NCBI GenBank assembly: GCA_035530195.1
Contig: DATKVG010000113.1
Location: 1 to 22,933 of the forward strand
DNA length: 22,933 nucleotides
Direction: 5' to 3'
Source of the DNA: JAPLKX01 sp035530195
GTDB lineage: Bacteria > Hydrogenedentota > Hydrogenedentia > Hydrogenedentales > SLHB01
Part shown: positions 22,851 to 22,933 of the stretch, one piece after another
How positions within the stretch are numbered: position 1 is the stretch's first letter
Layout: the number at the start of each line of letters is the position of its first letter
Made by a program: the position numbers and the translations under genes
The notes under the pieces: generated by a model
The model's input: the letters and a program-made list of their open reading frames with translations, nothing else
The model's database searches: none
Told to the model about the DNA's origin: nothing

Positions 22851-22904
22851 TCTTACGGCGGTAAGAACGGCGGCAATGCGGTGGGGTCGCGCTCCCGCGC
22901 GACC
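22851..22904. repeat. Two successive hairpins after the last gene
   Basis: TCTTAC-GGCG-GTAAGA (22851-22866) is a 6 bp stem starting 9 bp after the stop. GGTCGCGC-TCCC-GCGCGACC (22885-22904) is a perfect 8 bp stem with a 4-base loop. Neither has a U-tract, so they may act in transcript-end protection or be a dispersed palindromic repeat; the window ends 29 bp later. No gene is seen in the remaining bases. Confidence 0.5.
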
Positions 22905-22933
22905 GTGGCTCCAACAGCCTGACTTGGGCCAGC

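Overview
The window is about 23 kb of GC-rich DNA from a Gram-negative (diderm) bacterium. It is densely coded, with 16 protein genes and no intergenic gap over about 190 bp. Outer-membrane features are plain: a FadL/OmpP1-like barrel, a large lipoprotein, a LolC/E-type permease and several exported enzymes. The mix of a DUF1080 (3-keto-disaccharide hydrolase) protein, a neutral-ceramidase-like enzyme, a large thrombospondin-type-3/beta-helix protein and tandem nonamers between genes suggests an uncultured lineage such as Hydrogenedentota or a PVC-type phylum. That assignment is inference from gene content only. No rRNA, tRNA, CRISPR array, transposase or phage gene was seen.

Layout. (1) Bases 1-3044 (+) hold two adjacent FemAB/GNAT-like proteins (the first cut by the window edge) and a GT4 glycosyltransferase. 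All three overlap end to start, so they look like the tail of a surface-polysaccharide operon. (2) 3065-3631 (-) is 5-formyltetrahydrofolate cyclo-ligase. It is divergent from purine genes at 3754-5643 (+): a stand-alone IMP cyclohydrolase domain with altered active-site positions, then purD three bases later. (3) 5719-7074 (+) is an unrecognised polytopic membrane protein. (4) 7262-9721 (+) is a secreted multidomain protein with calcium-binding repeats and a beta-helix. (5) 9799-12385 (-) is mutY followed by a GT39 membrane glycosyltransferase. (6) 12446-13741 (-) is a secreted DUF1080 protein ending at a strong intrinsic terminator. (7) 13873-17356 (-) is a TPR/Ig-like/CsgG-like/FlgT-like lipoprotein whose end overlaps the start of the outer-membrane barrel gene by 29 bp. 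A LolC/E permease gene (17510-18739, +), without a LolD ATPase beside it, diverges from the pair. (8) 18904-22841 (+) is a two-gene unit behind a near-consensus promoter: a fusion of a ceramidase-type amidase with a C45-type Ntn hydrolase, translationally coupled to a membrane-anchored protein of unknown function.

The best candidates for new biology are the two-amidase fusion with its coupled partner, the lipoprotein-barrel-permease group, the variant IMP cyclohydrolase, and the shared nonamer arrays that follow two stop codons about 5 kb apart. All functions are inferred by reading motifs by eye; no database search was run.
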